Assembly (NCBI GenBank): GCA_963920765.1
Contig: OY987250.1
Coordinates: 8,742,001-8,806,000 of the forward strand
Source of the DNA: Ulota crispa
Lineage: Eukaryota > Streptophyta > Bryopsida > Orthotrichales > Orthotrichaceae
Length of the DNA: 64,000 bases
Reading direction: 5' to 3'
Shown piece by piece: positions 46,119 to 58,683 of this stretch (position 1 is its first letter; each line of letters opens with the position of its first letter). The notes beneath the pieces were generated by a model that saw nothing but the letters and a program-made list of their open reading frames with translations, ran no database searches and had not been told where the DNA came from. Made by a program: the position numbers and the translations under genes.

Positions 46119-47927
46119 GAGTAAAGGAACATGTCAATAGGATTTTGGCAAACAATTTTCTTCACTCATCATAGGTGACAAAAAGTGGGCAATAGAGGTG
46201 TTTTGACAAGTAATAAGTAGGAGGATTTATTTGATAAAAATTTGCATGGTGTGAAATATTTCTATCTAACTACCAAATCCCATCTAATATGCACTTGGTC
46301 ATACTAGTTTGTGGTGTGACTCCATATGAATTAATTTGAAGTCCTCTAGTGAAGTCCTTTAGGCATTCTAGGATTAGATTTCTAGGATTTTTGGTAAGTT
46401 TTATGTTGTAAATGAGTGATTTATGGTGATTATATGAAGTTCAATCTTCATGATACATTAACCATGTTAATTAGGGCAGTTTTTGGAGACAAAATAACAA
46501 ACACCAAGATTGAATATTAACTTGGGTTTTCAAATAATTATTAGTTATACATATTTTGCTCCAAAAGAATACCCAAAGATGACATCTTGATGCCCAATAA
46601 AACTCCATTGTCAGAGGACAAAAGAAAGGGGAGGGGAGAGTTGGTTTATTTTCTATTTCTGTGCTATTTTCTTCTAATGGCTCAAAATTTGTCCACCTAC
46701 AGTAGAGTTTACAAAACTAAAGTTACCTTTTTAATTAGCTTTCCTTGAGAGTAGAGTTCCACAAATCTAGCTTGCAAGGACCTACTCTACCATCTAAATT
46801 GTCATGCCTACTAGGGTTCAAAGTTCAGTAGTCCTAATGTCTAAATGATAGGACCATTAGCACGAGGCAAAAGTGATGGGACTTGAAACCCAATCTTCTT
46901 TAATTTTCTGATAGTAAAATATAATATTTTGCTATTAAAAGCATGTAGACAAGTCTCCAATAAAAAAAATGGTTAGGTTGAGTTTTCAGCATTGAAAATC
47001 ATTATCCATCTCATTGAGAAGAATGACGATTTCCGACGTTTTGAAACAATTGTTGAAGAACGCAAACTGACCAGTTCTATCCAAAAATGAAAACCTCCAA
47101 CAACGAAAGTGGCTAATCTTGAGTTCTCAAACAAGCAGCCAAAGAATTCTCAACAATCAGAGGAATGACAAAGCAGAACTTCTAGGAATCATATAATGGA
47201 GGTTAAGGTTCTTTCTGATGATTAAGGATTTAAAGACTACTTCCAAAGACTGAGTAAGTGAAAGTCTACTCACACTGAAGCCTTCTACAAAGCCGTAACA
47301 GGGAATCTATCCATTAAAGATTCTACAACCAACTCCTCTAGTCAAATGAAACGACTCACGCCCCAACCTCCTACACTAGTCATCCTGCATTTTATTCTTC
47401 AGCTAAGCACCACTCCCACAGACCCCCAGCATGTGTCCAAATGACGGAAAGACCTCAAATTGCAGCACGTATCATCCAAGCTCCTGTGCTAAACTACTTG
47501 AATAAGGTACTCATGCATCTGCGACAACCCTAAGCTCCAACTCAAGAGAGAAGAATTGTAAAATGCATCTTTACAATACAAAGTTGCCTACAGGACCACG
47601 GATGCATGATTTAGAGACGACTGCTTCGGTTAATTATGTTATGAAAATTAAAATTCAGATAAAGCAAATTTTTATCACTTGAATGGGTGAAGAATACCGT
47701 AAGAAATCAATAAAATGAGCAAAAGAAGGTTCTCGTTTTAATCGAATGCAATCTGTTGATTAGGCCTTTTAATCCTTCAGGGTCAAAGACACAAAAAACG
47801 AGAGAATACCAACATAGAATCGTACACTCGGAGACAGACCCGAAATAAACTCATTTGTGACATGCAAAAATACAGATAGCCAATGTACTACAGGCCATTT
47901 TACTGAAAAGAAGAAAAGCCAAAGAAA
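46119..47927. other. Intergenic and PDCD2 3' flank
   Basis: No gene recognised. The right part (about 47.6-47.9 kb) probably carries the 3' untranslated region of the minus-strand PDCD2 gene. Confidence 0.45.
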
Positions 47928-49172
47928 TTACTGAGCAGGAGGTTGGATCCATGCAAACTCCTCAGCATAACTATTACCAACGCCTGCACCACAAGATCGC
48001 TCGCAAGAGTACACAGCAATGGTTCCCCAATCCGGAGAATTAGCCACATCCTTGAACTGCAAGTGATTCAACAACTGAGGCAACACCTGAAACTCAAAGA
48101 TACGTGGACTGCCACATGAAGTGCAAGGCGGGATGTCACCGTTCTTCGGTTGCCCATTCACTGAACTCCACAAGGGCTTAGCTACTGGAGAACGGCAATA
48201 CCTGAGTACTTGACGCGGTGCTCGTCCAATCCTGGCGAGAAAAGTTGACCACAACAGCATGTCTTCCGAAGCCTCGTGCACGCCCGCCAAATCAGCAGCT
48301 GAAAACTCTTCCCCGGATGCTCGTCGCTTCTCGTAATCATCAAGCAGCAACTGCGCCTTGGTCTTCGTCGGTTTGAGATTTTGGTTTTGGCCATCGCTGT
48401 CGTCTTCATCGCCTTCGTAGTTGTCTTCCTCGTCAACTACAAGCTCCATCTCTGGGAAGAGCTTCTCGGTCACAGGTCCTGGAATGGGAGTGGTATCCAC
48501 ATCGTTGCCTTCTTTTCTCGCAGCTTGCACTTTTCGACAATACGCAGCATGTCCCCCTCGCCAGTGCTCCACCTGGTGACTCCGGGAACAGTACTTGGCC
48601 TGTTTGCAAGCAGCACACGCTTTGTGCCCTTTCCATGTACCGCACCACGTACAAAGCGCAGCGCCGTCGGATGTCGGTACGTCGTCCTCGCCTACGGGCG
48701 GAGTGTACGAGTAAAACGAGTTCGTTCGCGATAATTGACTCCGAAAGATCTTCACACTACGCCGTGGCTTGCTCTGATGATCCCGGTCCTGCTCCTGGCA
48801 TGCCACGTTGACGCAGATGAACACGTACAACGTCCGGTGAAATGCTTCGCTCATGTCGTCTATTGGCGCGTAAACCTGGAGGAGAAACTCAAGCGGACTC
48901 TCACAGATACCGCACGTCGTTGCGACTCCAGAAGGGATGTTGATCGGGTCTAACCACGCCGGACATCCGCCAAGCTTGCTTGGAAAGTGCTGTCTCGCGA
49001 GCTTCCACTTCTCCTCCACTGGCTCCACAAACCCTAACCCTACCAGCAGATCATCTGCCTCTTCGTCATCGTCATCGTCATCGTTAAGCGTTCCGGCGAT
49101 TTGAAGATGTGAAATCTCACGTATCTCTCGATTCCATTCCACTTCGTCCTCGATCTCCGTCAAGATTCCCAT
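47928..49172 (-). CDS. PDCD2: PDCD2-family zinc-finger protein (intronless)
   Basis: Homologue of programmed cell death protein 2 (Zfrp8/Tsr4 relatives), a dedicated chaperone that delivers ribosomal protein uS5 (RPS2) to the assembling 40S subunit. 414 aa in one exon, starting MGILTEIEDEVEW. The open frame continues upstream to a GTG at 49304, but there is no ATG there and the extension is hydrophobic, so 49172 is preferred. Features: acidic stretch 31-41; N-terminal PDCD2 core with FPSKLGGCPAWL and CGIC..PLEFLLQVYAP (about 63-103); MYND zinc finger from C174 to C212 with all eight ligands visible; acidic, low-complexity linker about 240-265; C-terminal PDCD2 domain with QVLRYCR, CTSCGSPRIFEFQVLPQLL and the terminal EEFAW (about 300-409). 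No lesions. Confidence 0.93.
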   Translation of the reverse strand: MGILTEIEDEVEWNREIREISHLQIAGTLNDDDDDDEEADDLLVGLGFVEPVEEKWKLARQHFPSKLGGCPAWLDPINIPSGVATTCGICESPLEFLLQVYAPIDDMSEAFHRTLYVFICVNVACQEQDRDHQSKPRRSVKIFRSQLSRTNSFYSYTPPVGEDDVPTSDGAALCTWCGTWKGHKACAACKQAKYCSRSHQVEHWRGGHAAYCRKVQAARKEGNDVDTTPIPGPVTEKLFPEMELVVDEEDNYEGDEDDSDGQNQNLKPTKTKAQLLLDDYEKRRASGEEFSAADLAGVHEASEDMLLWSTFLARIGRAPRQVLRYCRSPVAKPLWSSVNGQPKNGDIPPCTSCGSPRIFEFQVLPQLLNHLQFKDVANSPDWGTIAVYSCERSCGAGVGNSYAEEFAWIQPPAQ

Positions 49173-50358
49173 CCCGCACCGATCTTCCACAAAATAAAAC
49201 CTGATGCCAGAAATCTCCCGATAGCTTGCATCAATCGAGTCGAAAAATATAAATGCGATATTATATAGAAAAATTAGAGTAATCGTTACGATATCAAAGC
49301 GCACGTATTGTAACTTAAAACCACGCCGGTTTAGAGATTCTTCCGCAACATATTAACGTTAAACCCCCGGATTTAAGTTAAGCTCGAGACTGTTGGCTCT
49401 CGCAACAGAGAAAACAGAACCGGCACACGAGAATAAATATCTGCACAAAAAAGAAGCCACAAATCGATTCACAACTCGTGCGCGCACGGCTTCAATCAAG
49501 GCAAGTTGCCAATCAACCGAATTCTTCGATGCCGACATCTACTAACAGCTCTAAACTCAAGATTTCAAATGTTTAAATCATAATGCGCAGGTGTGAAAAA
49601 GCACGCTACGAGCTGTAATACATAAATTTGTAGAAACATAATCACACAAACACAATCTGCCAAAAGCAATATACCTCGATTAAGTTACGCAATCTTCTCC
49701 ATAGCAGCTGTCCAAGCAATTCACCGACGCCGACGATATTGAGGCATTAAAAAAGAACGTAAAAAATGTAAAGCTCACAAATGATGAATTATTAGGAAAA
49801 TCCAACGAGGTTGCTGGTCTAGGATTTTGTGGGTTTCGCCGCGGCGGAGGAGAATGTGAAAAGCTTTGAATTCAAATGCGATTGGAGGCCAGATAGGTGG
49901 CGCCGAACCTCGAGAGAATCAGCATCGGGGGCTGAGAGGTATGCGTACCGTAATTGGGACCTCGGGTCACTGTGACTGTCAGAATGAACACCTCGGATGA
50001 GACCTCGGAATTGATCAGCGTGTTCCCACTTATAAGGTAGTGTGCTCATAAATGGACCATCTAAGTGCTGAAACTGAATTTTTGGGAGGTGTAACTTCTT
50101 GAAAGATTTTTTAGTAAATTTTCCTCGAAAGATAAGAGGAATTGACATCTAATTTAGGTTATTTCATATTTTTTGGAATTTTCAAGAATTATTTATGAAA
50201 TTTTGAAGTGGAAAGGTCATAGGTCTCTAAAATGGTTCTCTTCCTCAAATGTACATTACCTATACATTGTTGAAGCTTATGAAAAAAACATGTACAAATT
50301 TAGGACATTTGAGCAGGTAAACCATTTTAGAGCATGAACCATTTTAGAGCACACTACC
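49173..50358. other. PDCD2 promoter/leader and spacer
   Basis: Upstream of PDCD2 on the minus strand. The open frame at 49819-50148 (109 codons, minus) has a basic N-terminus and no recognised domain, and I do not call it a gene. A decayed TTAA end occurs at 50359. Confidence 0.4.
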
Positions 50359-51108
50359 TTAATCCCTCAAGGCCCAGGCAGTGTATTTTGAGTTGTCTAG
50401 TGATTTTGGGCAGGTCACAACAAACAGGTTTTGTATTGGTTTTTTATTTTATTTTCACACATGAAGTACCCCAAGGAGTAGCTTTAAGGCCCAACAATTT
50501 TCATAACTTTTGACCACATGGTTCAAAAGTTATTGCATAATTTGTTGTTTTCTTTGCTCGTCAGGGCAGCCTGGGCAGCTCAAAAACTTCTTTAAAAATC
50601 ACTTTTCAAGCTTTTTTTTAAAATATCAATTGGTTCTTTAGACCTGCATATAGGTGGGAGGTTTTGAATCATTCAATTTCCATAAATGAGATGAAAGCTA
50701 TGAGAAGTTTTAGTTTGCGGGTAGGTGTGGAGTCAACCTACCCGCAAACTAAAACTTCTCATAACTTTCATCTCATTAATGGAAATTGAATGATTTAAAG
50801 CTTCCCACCTATATGCAGGTCTAAAGAACCAATTTATAAAAAAAATAAAAATAAAAAACTTGAAAAGTAATTTTTAAAGAAGTTTTTGAGCTGCCTAAGC
50901 TGCCCTGACGAGCAAAGAAAACAATAAATTATGCAATAACTTTTGAACCATGTAGTCAAAAGTTAAGAAAATTGTTGGGCCTTAAAGCTACTCCTTGGGT
51001 ACCTCATGTGTGAAAATAAAAAAATAAAAAATGCAAACCCCATTTGTTGAGACCTGCCCAAAATCACCAGATAACTCAAAATACACTACCTGGGCCTTGA
51101 GGAGTTAT
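50359..51108. mobile_element. Foldback TTAA element FB3
   Basis: Ends TTAATCCCTCAAGGCCCAGG and CCTGGGCCTTGAGGAGTTAT, 750 bp. The halves are reverse complements around about 50730 (GCGGGTAGG-TGTGGAGTC-AACCTACCCGC). The arms follow FB2 closely (CTCGTCAGGGCAGCC, AAGGAGTAGCTTTAAGG) and correspond to the right half of an A-type element. Confidence 0.82.
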
Positions 51109-52272
51109 TGCAAGACAACATAAACCAACAAAAACCTAACAATCATATTAACTATTCATTGCACTCCTCAACTAAGTAAAACTCTTTGCAACTATTAGTA
51201 TGAAGGTGTTGGAAAAGAAGTACAAAAAATTTGGAATTATTGCTTGCTAAAAAAAATCGGCATTCAAAATAGGTCATTATTTGACATTTTACACTAAGCA
51301 TACAAAGTATTGGCCACCCTAGCACTAGTTGCCTCAAGATTAATAAGTAGGAATTAAATTAACTAGCTAACACACTAAACATATAAAGATCCAAAAGGAA
51401 TCACAGTATAAGTCAAGGCATTTATGTCCATCATGCCAAATAAGGAGGTGCCATATGGACTTTGGAGCAAGCCAAGGTGAAAAGCAAAGAAAAAAACACC
51501 CCCCAAGAATTTGGCCGTTGTAGGAAAGTTTGCTGGTTTATGGCGTCACACACCGTAGGAGAAGTGAGATCCCAATTTGTTTGTGCTTCTTAGAAACTTG
51601 GCTAAACATCATTTTTTGATTTTTTTTGTTTTTAACACACTTTCATGCATCATTGCATAATTTCTTTGTTGTTTCCACAATTTTTTAATGTATCATGGAA
51701 GTTTGTCCTTAGACTACAAGTTATTTCAATTAGTGAGAGTTTAAATAGTGCAAGATATCTTCACGGTATTTTGTGAGGTATTTTGGGTGAATTGTGTAGA
51801 AATATTATGAAAATGTGGCATGCATCTTGTCTTGTTCTCCAAGTAGGTTCTTGGGCACAATTTTTCTCTACCCAACAAACTTGGCAACACATTCTTTGTA
51901 ACTCAACATTCTTTGCACTCTTTAGTCAAAAGATGTGCTTGCAAAGTCTCCTTAGAATTTTGCCTACTTGTGTCAAATTGTTTGAGATAGTATTCAAATT
52001 TTATATTTTGGGGTATATATTGAATTAACTTTGATCTGAATAAAGATAAACTATGTCATTAAAGCACCTTGCAAATTCACTTGTTTTTTGAATTGAAGCA
52101 AGTTGGAATTACTAGTGGAAGACATAGGAATTGTAAAACATGTGCAATAATGGAGGTCAACAAAACTTAAGGTTGTTTGAATAAAATATATATTACCCAG
52201 GCTTTCAAACATAGTTTCAACTTTTCATTTTAATATGAAGACAATGGGAAATTTTTAGTAATGTTTTAAAGG
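51109..52272. other. Intergenic, nothing recognised
   Basis: AT-rich. ORFs of 61-81 codons lack any family features. Confidence 0.45.
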
Positions 52273-52275
52273 CTT

Positions 52276-55200
52276 CACTAGTAGAAAAACCCGTTAGAGT
52301 TCACAAGTTTCTAACTCAAATTTCCTATTAACTTTTATGTATTTCTTGTTACAGAATATGTCTGGTGGTTTTTGTTGACATCTGCGTTCCAAACAGAAGT
52401 TTGACATTTTGTTTCTACAAAAGGTAGTCAACTTTGCGACAGTGTTTAGTTCGTGACGCTGTCGTTGGTTGCGACACATATGTCTACACGTGTCATTTCA
52501 GTGTTTCTAGGCTTACCTAACCACAAGAATTTAAAATGAATACAAAAAAAATCTGATTGGTTTAGTTACTCCGTAAGTCCTGTCGAGCACTTGTATATTT
52601 GGGTGTCACATTTGCTAGGGTATTGGATTCGCTTCCTTGTGTTTTGGAATTTAGATTAGCGACATTAATGCACGGTTAACACTTTGCTTGGAGGTCGACA
52701 TTAACTTCCTCCTATTGCTTCAAGATCCGTATGTGACGATTATTTGGGGATTTACTTTTCATCCACTATTGTCTTGGATGACACCTAGCTTCCATATTCA
52801 ATACATTCTCTTACTAAGATTTTAGGGTTCACATTTACAATGTAGGATTCAGACAAATAGGGTGGAAGCATACAATCAGAATTTCTCAAACATCTGCATT
52901 TGAAGCTTGCATACAAATAAGATGTAGAGAGGTTATAGCATCCTCAAGGACAAGAGTGAATACATCAATATGTAGCTCATGGCCACAAGTGTTTATCACA
53001 GACTCCCATGAATAATGTCATTTCCAATTACTACAAGCATGGAGTAATAGCAAAAACTGAGACTTAGAATTCACTGATCATATAAAAAGTTCAAAAGTTC
53101 ATTTATCTGGAACCCAAAAAACAGGCCATAATTGATCTACATGAATCCTATATTGGGAAAAATCCTTCTTGCACTTCCGGTGGAGCTGGCCACCATATGA
53201 CACAATCTTTCGCAAATGCTTCTCCAAGTGTGCTGCACTCCACTTTTCCCTACCCGTCTAAGCAGGCATACTCAATTGGGTAATGCGGGGAGACCACACT
53301 CTTCACTTGTATTTGCAGTAAAGTCAGATGAGGTCCACTTTCGGCCCCATTACCGCCGTCCCATTTTGACTTCACAATACGGCCAACACCAAGATGCTTT
53401 GTTTGGTCCAAGTTGTCCAGTAGTATCAAGTCCCTTGGAACAATTCCTTTCTGCAAAAAACAAATCCGACCATTCTCGTCACTTTAGCTACTAGTCATGA
53501 AATTTGGACATAATACATAAGAGATACACATCTCACTAATCAAACAAACATTTGTATTGATTCACTTAATTCCAAACTTACGAACATGAAAAAGAATGGA
53601 AGAATAATTGGACGTTTCTCACAGACAAAATAGTTTTTGTACCCAAAACGAATGGACAACTAGAAGTTACTATGTTTATTCCTTTCTTGACTTCCCCCTC
53701 TGTCACACCACAAACATATTGTCAGAGGATGTCAGAGGATGTCAAATGCACCCAGTGCGTATTGTTTGTCTCTCACTTTGCGTAAATTAAGCAAATCAAG
53801 AATGGCCGTTCTTTGTTTGTATATTCACAAAAATTAGGGAATCATTTATTATGGCATTGTCAATCTTTTTCCGTTACTTAAGTGAGGTGGTGCACTAATG
53901 CACTACTCATTGCAATCATTGAAGCAATGTCCTTGGCTACATTCACTCAGAAAAAACCATCTGAAGTATAGCTTCTTCAACCCATGTACAGTAGCTGATG
54001 AACATTGACTGCTAGAGGGAGTTATACTATAAAATGGTGATAGCATAAAATTGGAAAAAAATACTTGCCTTTGCCATAGTAGAGTGTGTCTTCACTTTCT
54101 CAAGCTTCCTGTTCTTCTGAGCGCGCCTTAGCCTTTAGCTTTGCCTATCTGACTCCTCTTTGTCTTTTGGGCTTTCATAATGCACATGCACTGGCTTCTG
54201 CAACAAAATAATTTCAAGTTATGTGTTCTTCTTTACCCAAAATTATGTCCCGCTACTGATAAGTCAGTTTTTACTTCTCTATTGTAACATGTGATCATAC
54301 ACTAGAAGAGCTGCAATGCTTATTGAGTAATAGGTTTATTAATATTTTTTTAAATTCCAATATACTTTGCAACCCGATTGCATGACCATTTTTCTTAATT
54401 GCATCTGTATATAAGCCTTTTTCTTTTAATGCTCTACATGTCTAAACTGCTATGAAATAACATTTCCCGTATTCAGCAAATCAATGGAACATACAATTAC
54501 ATACAGCCATCTTCCTCGATTACAAGATATCACATTCATGTAATCACCCACACTTTCACCAATGTTTCACTTCAGTTTCTGAACTAAATGTCACTCACCT
54601 CACTTGGTTTGGCCACCGCTGCAGACATCGCAATGCCCAACCCCTTTTGTGACTTGGAAGGATTTATTGGCGATGTTCTCTCCACCGCCTCTGCTCCCTT
54701 AACACCTTCCTCTATACACACCACTTTAATCTGGACAGGCCTTGAAGTAGTGTGAGTTACAACAGGTTCAGTGTCCATATTTGAGATCTTGCACTTCTTG
54801 TGCGATGCTGCTTCACTTGGCATTCCAAGTTCCACAACCGCATCACCTTCATCGTCAGTGTTGTCTTTGTTGTCACTGCTGCTCAAATCTTCCTCCATTT
54901 CCGCCTCTAAGTCCTGCTCGTCCGACTAACCCATCTCTACACTAGACTCGTTGTTGATGTTGTTGTCGATCTGCATGGGCAACTCTTTCTCGTGCATAGG
55001 ATTCTTACCTTTCTCTGCCCTCGTCAATGGTGAATTAATGAATGTCCACCGAGGTAACGGATGGAAAAAGGGAAAAAAAACAAAGCACTAGGAGAAATAG
55101 CTTCGAAAACTGCCGCGATATAATTCCCTACACGTGTCACTCCCGAAGAGGGCATTGAATCTTGGTCTACCTTGTTATCTATAATTCTAATTATATCACT

Positions 55201-55527
55201 AACATGCATTATAGCCCTACTATGTTTCCTAAGGGGTGATTGTTAAGAAAAGGGTGCCCGCAATCAACCACTTAAAATGGCAGACCTGACGTGGAGCTAT
55301 TGTGTACACTTGAATAGCATAGGACCTTTGTTGGTGAACCAAACGCAAAAAAAAAACAAGAAAGAACAGACACACGTTTTGGACGAACTGTTTTCTAGAA
55401 ATGTGATCCGTACGGAACAAACACAAACGCAAACCCATTCGGCGTAGTGTAGAGTTTACGTTCAACAATTTTGAAATGTTTCCAGACGGGAATTTGAAGC
55501 GTTTTTTTACAGGGTTTTCTACTAGTG
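52276..55527 (-). mobile_element. CACTA (En/Spm-type) transposon, about 3.25 kb
   Basis: Inverted ends CACTAGTAGAAAAACCC (left) and CACTAGTAGAAAACCC (read inward from the right) are flanked by the 3-bp duplication CTT (52273-52275 and 55528-55530). CACTA ends with a 3-bp TSD define this superfamily. GC-richer subterminal regions (GTCGTTGGTTGCGACA at the left; TTTTGGACGAAC and TCCGTACGGAAC at the right) fit subterminal transposase-binding arrays. Inside is a decayed split gene on the minus strand. No TNPD-like transposase is recognised, so it is probably non-autonomous. Confidence 0.85.
53250..55020 (-). pseudogene. Decayed split gene inside the CACTA element
   Basis: Exon-like segments are about 55020-54599 (donor GAG-GTGAGT), 54197-54069 (after TTGTTGCAG; GC donor GCAAGT) and 53450-53250 (after TTTTTTGCAG, ending in TAG). 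Junctions are phase 0 throughout, which argues for a former gene. The frame is broken by an in-frame TAG near 54927 and a TAA near 54137. The product is acidic at the N-terminus (MEEDLSSSDNKD, DDEGD), then basic (RRAQKNRKLEK), and ends with KGIVPRDLILLDN and a further 50 residues. I do not recognise the family. A link to the plant CACTA accessory or TNP2-associated proteins is only a guess from its location. Confidence 0.5.
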
Positions 55528-55530
55528 CTT

Positions 55531-56794
55531 GAGGCCAAATAGTTGAAGTGTTAGCAATGAAAATCAATATTAGAGGATATTTGAGCTCAAGAGAAGACCC
55601 CTATAAAAAGTGGTTGCAAGAGTCAAAAGCTTTAAAATTTAGTGTCCTCTTTCATATCATACAAGTCCAATCCCCCATACTTGCTGCAATTTGTAGTTTG
55701 AAAGGACAATAAAAGGGAGAGGTGAGAGTAGGTGGGTTCCAATCATGCATGAGTAAATTAGCCATATTGTACCCAAATGAGCTTACCAATTGTATCATTT
55801 AAGTTTATTAAAAATAAGCAATGACTTCTTTAATTAGCAATGACCAAAATAGTACACACTAGAGGTCCTTGCATTTGTCATCGTCATGTTATAATATTGT
55901 TTCCATCATCAAATCTGTTTGTTATGTAGCATGGTACATTTGAGTACTACACACAAAGTAAAGACCCTTTTGGAGATACCTTACCTATGCTTCTCTACCT
56001 AAATAAATACGGTAATGTGTCAAGATTGGGAGGCCTTCTCTTGAGCTCAAAAATCCTCCAAGACTATTATCATATCTCGTATTCTACCGCCATAGCCATA
56101 AGGTTCAAATGTGCAACAATTTGCTTTTTAAAACTACAAAGCAAAGGATTTTGTCATCAACAATTTTAATGATTACTTCACCCAAACGGTTTCTCTCATG
56201 GTTGTTTGATACTAACTTGTGAAAACTTGGAGCTTTCAACTATTACAAATCAATTCCCACCCATTAAATTAACTACTATCAAAATTCCTACAAATCTATG
56301 CACCTATCTTGCAATTATTTTCTCCTAGGAGCATACATTAGTATCAAATCATATACAGAATAAAAAAAACCAAAGAACTTTCTATAAAATCCAAGAGCAT
56401 CTTCATCAGTACTAAATATTTTGGTGATGGATTTAAAGGATACGTCACTTTTCTATTCTACTTGTAAAACACTGCACTTGGTTCCAACCAATTTGAAGGC
56501 TCGAAACATACAAAAAGCAAAAAACTAAGCCATCATTCATAAAAAGAAGTTGTTCCTCCTGAAAGTTAAAATAGTAATTAAAAGAACTCCTATCAAGGTT
56601 TGAGGAGAGCCAACAATTATTGTACTGTTACCCAATTGAAATTGCAAAAAAGCACTTTGAAAATTCATTCTACCAAAAAAAACCAGCTAGATTTCAAAAA
56701 TAAAGTAAACAAATAAAATCTGTAGTAATAACATAGGAAATATCCAATGCATGCCCATGGAAAAATAGATGGAACTAGGAAATGCCAAATGCAG
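55531..56794. other. Intergenic, nothing recognised
   Basis: No gene or repeat end can be supported. Confidence 0.45.
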
Positions 56795-57715
56795 CTAACC
56801 TCTAAAGCCCTGTTGTCTCCTCAAGGGACAAATGAGATTGTGGACAGGTACCTACAGCCTCAATTTTGTTTTGATTTTTTGAAACTTTTTTTTGAAGGTA
56901 GAAAAACGCATTAGCTTTCAAGAATATAAATTTTATTTCAATCTATGCCTAGGAACAAAAGTTATGCCAAAATAAGCAAAAAAATATGGAGATTAGGCAA
57001 TACATTTTTTTATACAAAAACTTTGAAAAAAGAAATCAATTAGTTTTTCTCATATATTATAGTTTTTTTACATCTGAAGCTTTGATTCATTCCATTTCAA
57101 CTACTTATGAGAAATTTATAAACAATCTTGTTTTTTGGGCAATTCAAGCATCTTCTTGAAAAAATAACTTATAAACTTCATTTGTGAATGCAATTTTAAC
57201 GCTTTTTTAATTGTTGGAAAGGGTGAAGTTTGCTTTCTAGAACAATCTTGCCATTGGGATTATTGCGTTGCAATTCCATTGCGAGGTTATCAACAATTTA
57301 GTTTTTTGTTCAATCTCATACCTTCTTCCACCTGATGTTTTTTTTAAGAATGAAAATTAAGTACTCTTTATTTTAGTTTTTTCCAAAGGTTCTCAACTCA
57401 AATTCCCACCATAAGAAAATAAATATCAAAACTACAAGGTGCTAAAATTTTAAGTAAAAAAAGTTTAAAGTCAAATAATCTAATCATGCAAGGTGCAAAA
57501 CAGTTTGTTTCCTATACTTTAAACATTAATATCTTGCAATCTGTGCAATCATAGTTTTGAATTTTTTTTTGCACATTCTTATACTAGTCTGGTACAAGAT
57601 CCTACAGTTAGATATGCAAAAAGACCAATTTTCAAACTTTTTTACTCTTTGCAATAGAAATGGTAGTTTTGAGTGTCTTTTGACAAAATAAAGGCCCCAC
57701 AGCTTTAGGGGTTAT
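56795..57715 (-). mobile_element. Diverged A-like TTAA element
   Basis: Left end CTAACCTCTAAAGCCCTGTTG with GGGACAAATGAGAT, right end GGCCCCACAGCTTTAGGGGTTAT, 921 bp. The flanks have decayed to CTAA and TTAT. Its layout follows the reverse orientation of the A family, but sequence identity is low, so it is an older or separate lineage. Confidence 0.6.
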
Positions 57716-58058
57716 AATGCCTCTCCCCACCAAAGATTGCTCTTGACTCTTGCTCATTTATAAAAACCATTTGAAAGTGAATCCAAGTATTATTTGCACA
57801 CTTTTCATCCAAAATTCACTCATAAATATTTGTAGTATTATTAAGATAAAATGACATATATAGAAAAAGAACTAATATCTGTACCACACTTTTTTGACTA
57901 TTTTACCATACCTATTATATATGGATAATATTTATTATATTATAGTAGGAGTGAACCATTGGTAGAACATTAGTAACTTGAAAATATAACTTGACATAGA
58001 AGTTGCAACTTCAATTTTTTTTTTCCACTCCAAATCCCACTCATAGTAATAACTAAAG
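57716..58058. other. Short intergenic stretch
   Basis: AT-rich, nothing recognised. Confidence 0.4.
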
Positions 58059-58474
58059 GGAAATGATCTGTGCACACTGGGGGGTTGATATTTGCACACC
58101 CTCCTCGGGGGTAAATTATAGATTTCTACCATCTAAAAGCTGAAGTTGAGAGTTTTGAATTCAGATTTGGACTTAGAGACCATGCTTTAGTCTAGAACCA
58201 TGAAAAAGGTTGCAATTGAACAACACCCAACGAAAAATCTTATCTTTTTTTACAAACAAAAGTAAAAGTAACACTTTTTCCCTTGGCCAAGCTTTTTCAT
58301 TGGGTGTTGTTCAATTGCAACATTTTTTTATAGTTCTAGACTAAATCATGGGTCTCTAAGTGCAAATCTGAATTCAAAATTCTCAACTTCAGCTTTTAGA
58401 TGGTAGAAATATATAATCTACCTCCCAGGGGGGTGTGCAAATATCAACCCCCCGGTGTGCACATATCAATTCCC
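58059..58474. mobile_element. C-family foldback MITE, copy 3
   Basis: Inverted arms around about 58265. Outer ends are GGGAAATGATCTGTGCACAC and GTGTGCACATATCAATTCCC. The arms include TAGATTTCTACCATCTAAAAG and GACTTAGAGACCATG, as in copies 1 and 2. Near-terminal GGGGGGTTGATATTTGCACA is specific to this copy. Confidence 0.75.
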
Positions 58475-58683
58475 TAATTAAAAGATCTAAAGTATGCTGA
58501 GTTCAATTTAGACTTTTGAATAAAAGCTACAAGCATTATATAGAGTTGAAGCAAAGCTGAAGTTACAAATTTTATGTGAAGTTATATCTTCAATTTAAGA
58601 ATGTTTTATTCATGGTCCACATCTACTATAATATCATAGGTATTGGCCATGTACAATACACCAAATAGTGCATCTAGGTTGCC

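Noticed and set aside
49173..49304. Upstream extension of PDCD2 giving 458 aa
   Set aside because: The extended frame begins with GTG rather than ATG, and the added segment is hydrophobic and unlike the family N-terminus. ATG at 49172 gives a normal start.
49819..50148. 109-codon minus-strand ORF
   Set aside because: No recognisable domain, no convincing splice context and no similarity I can name, and it borders element FB3. Not supported as a gene.
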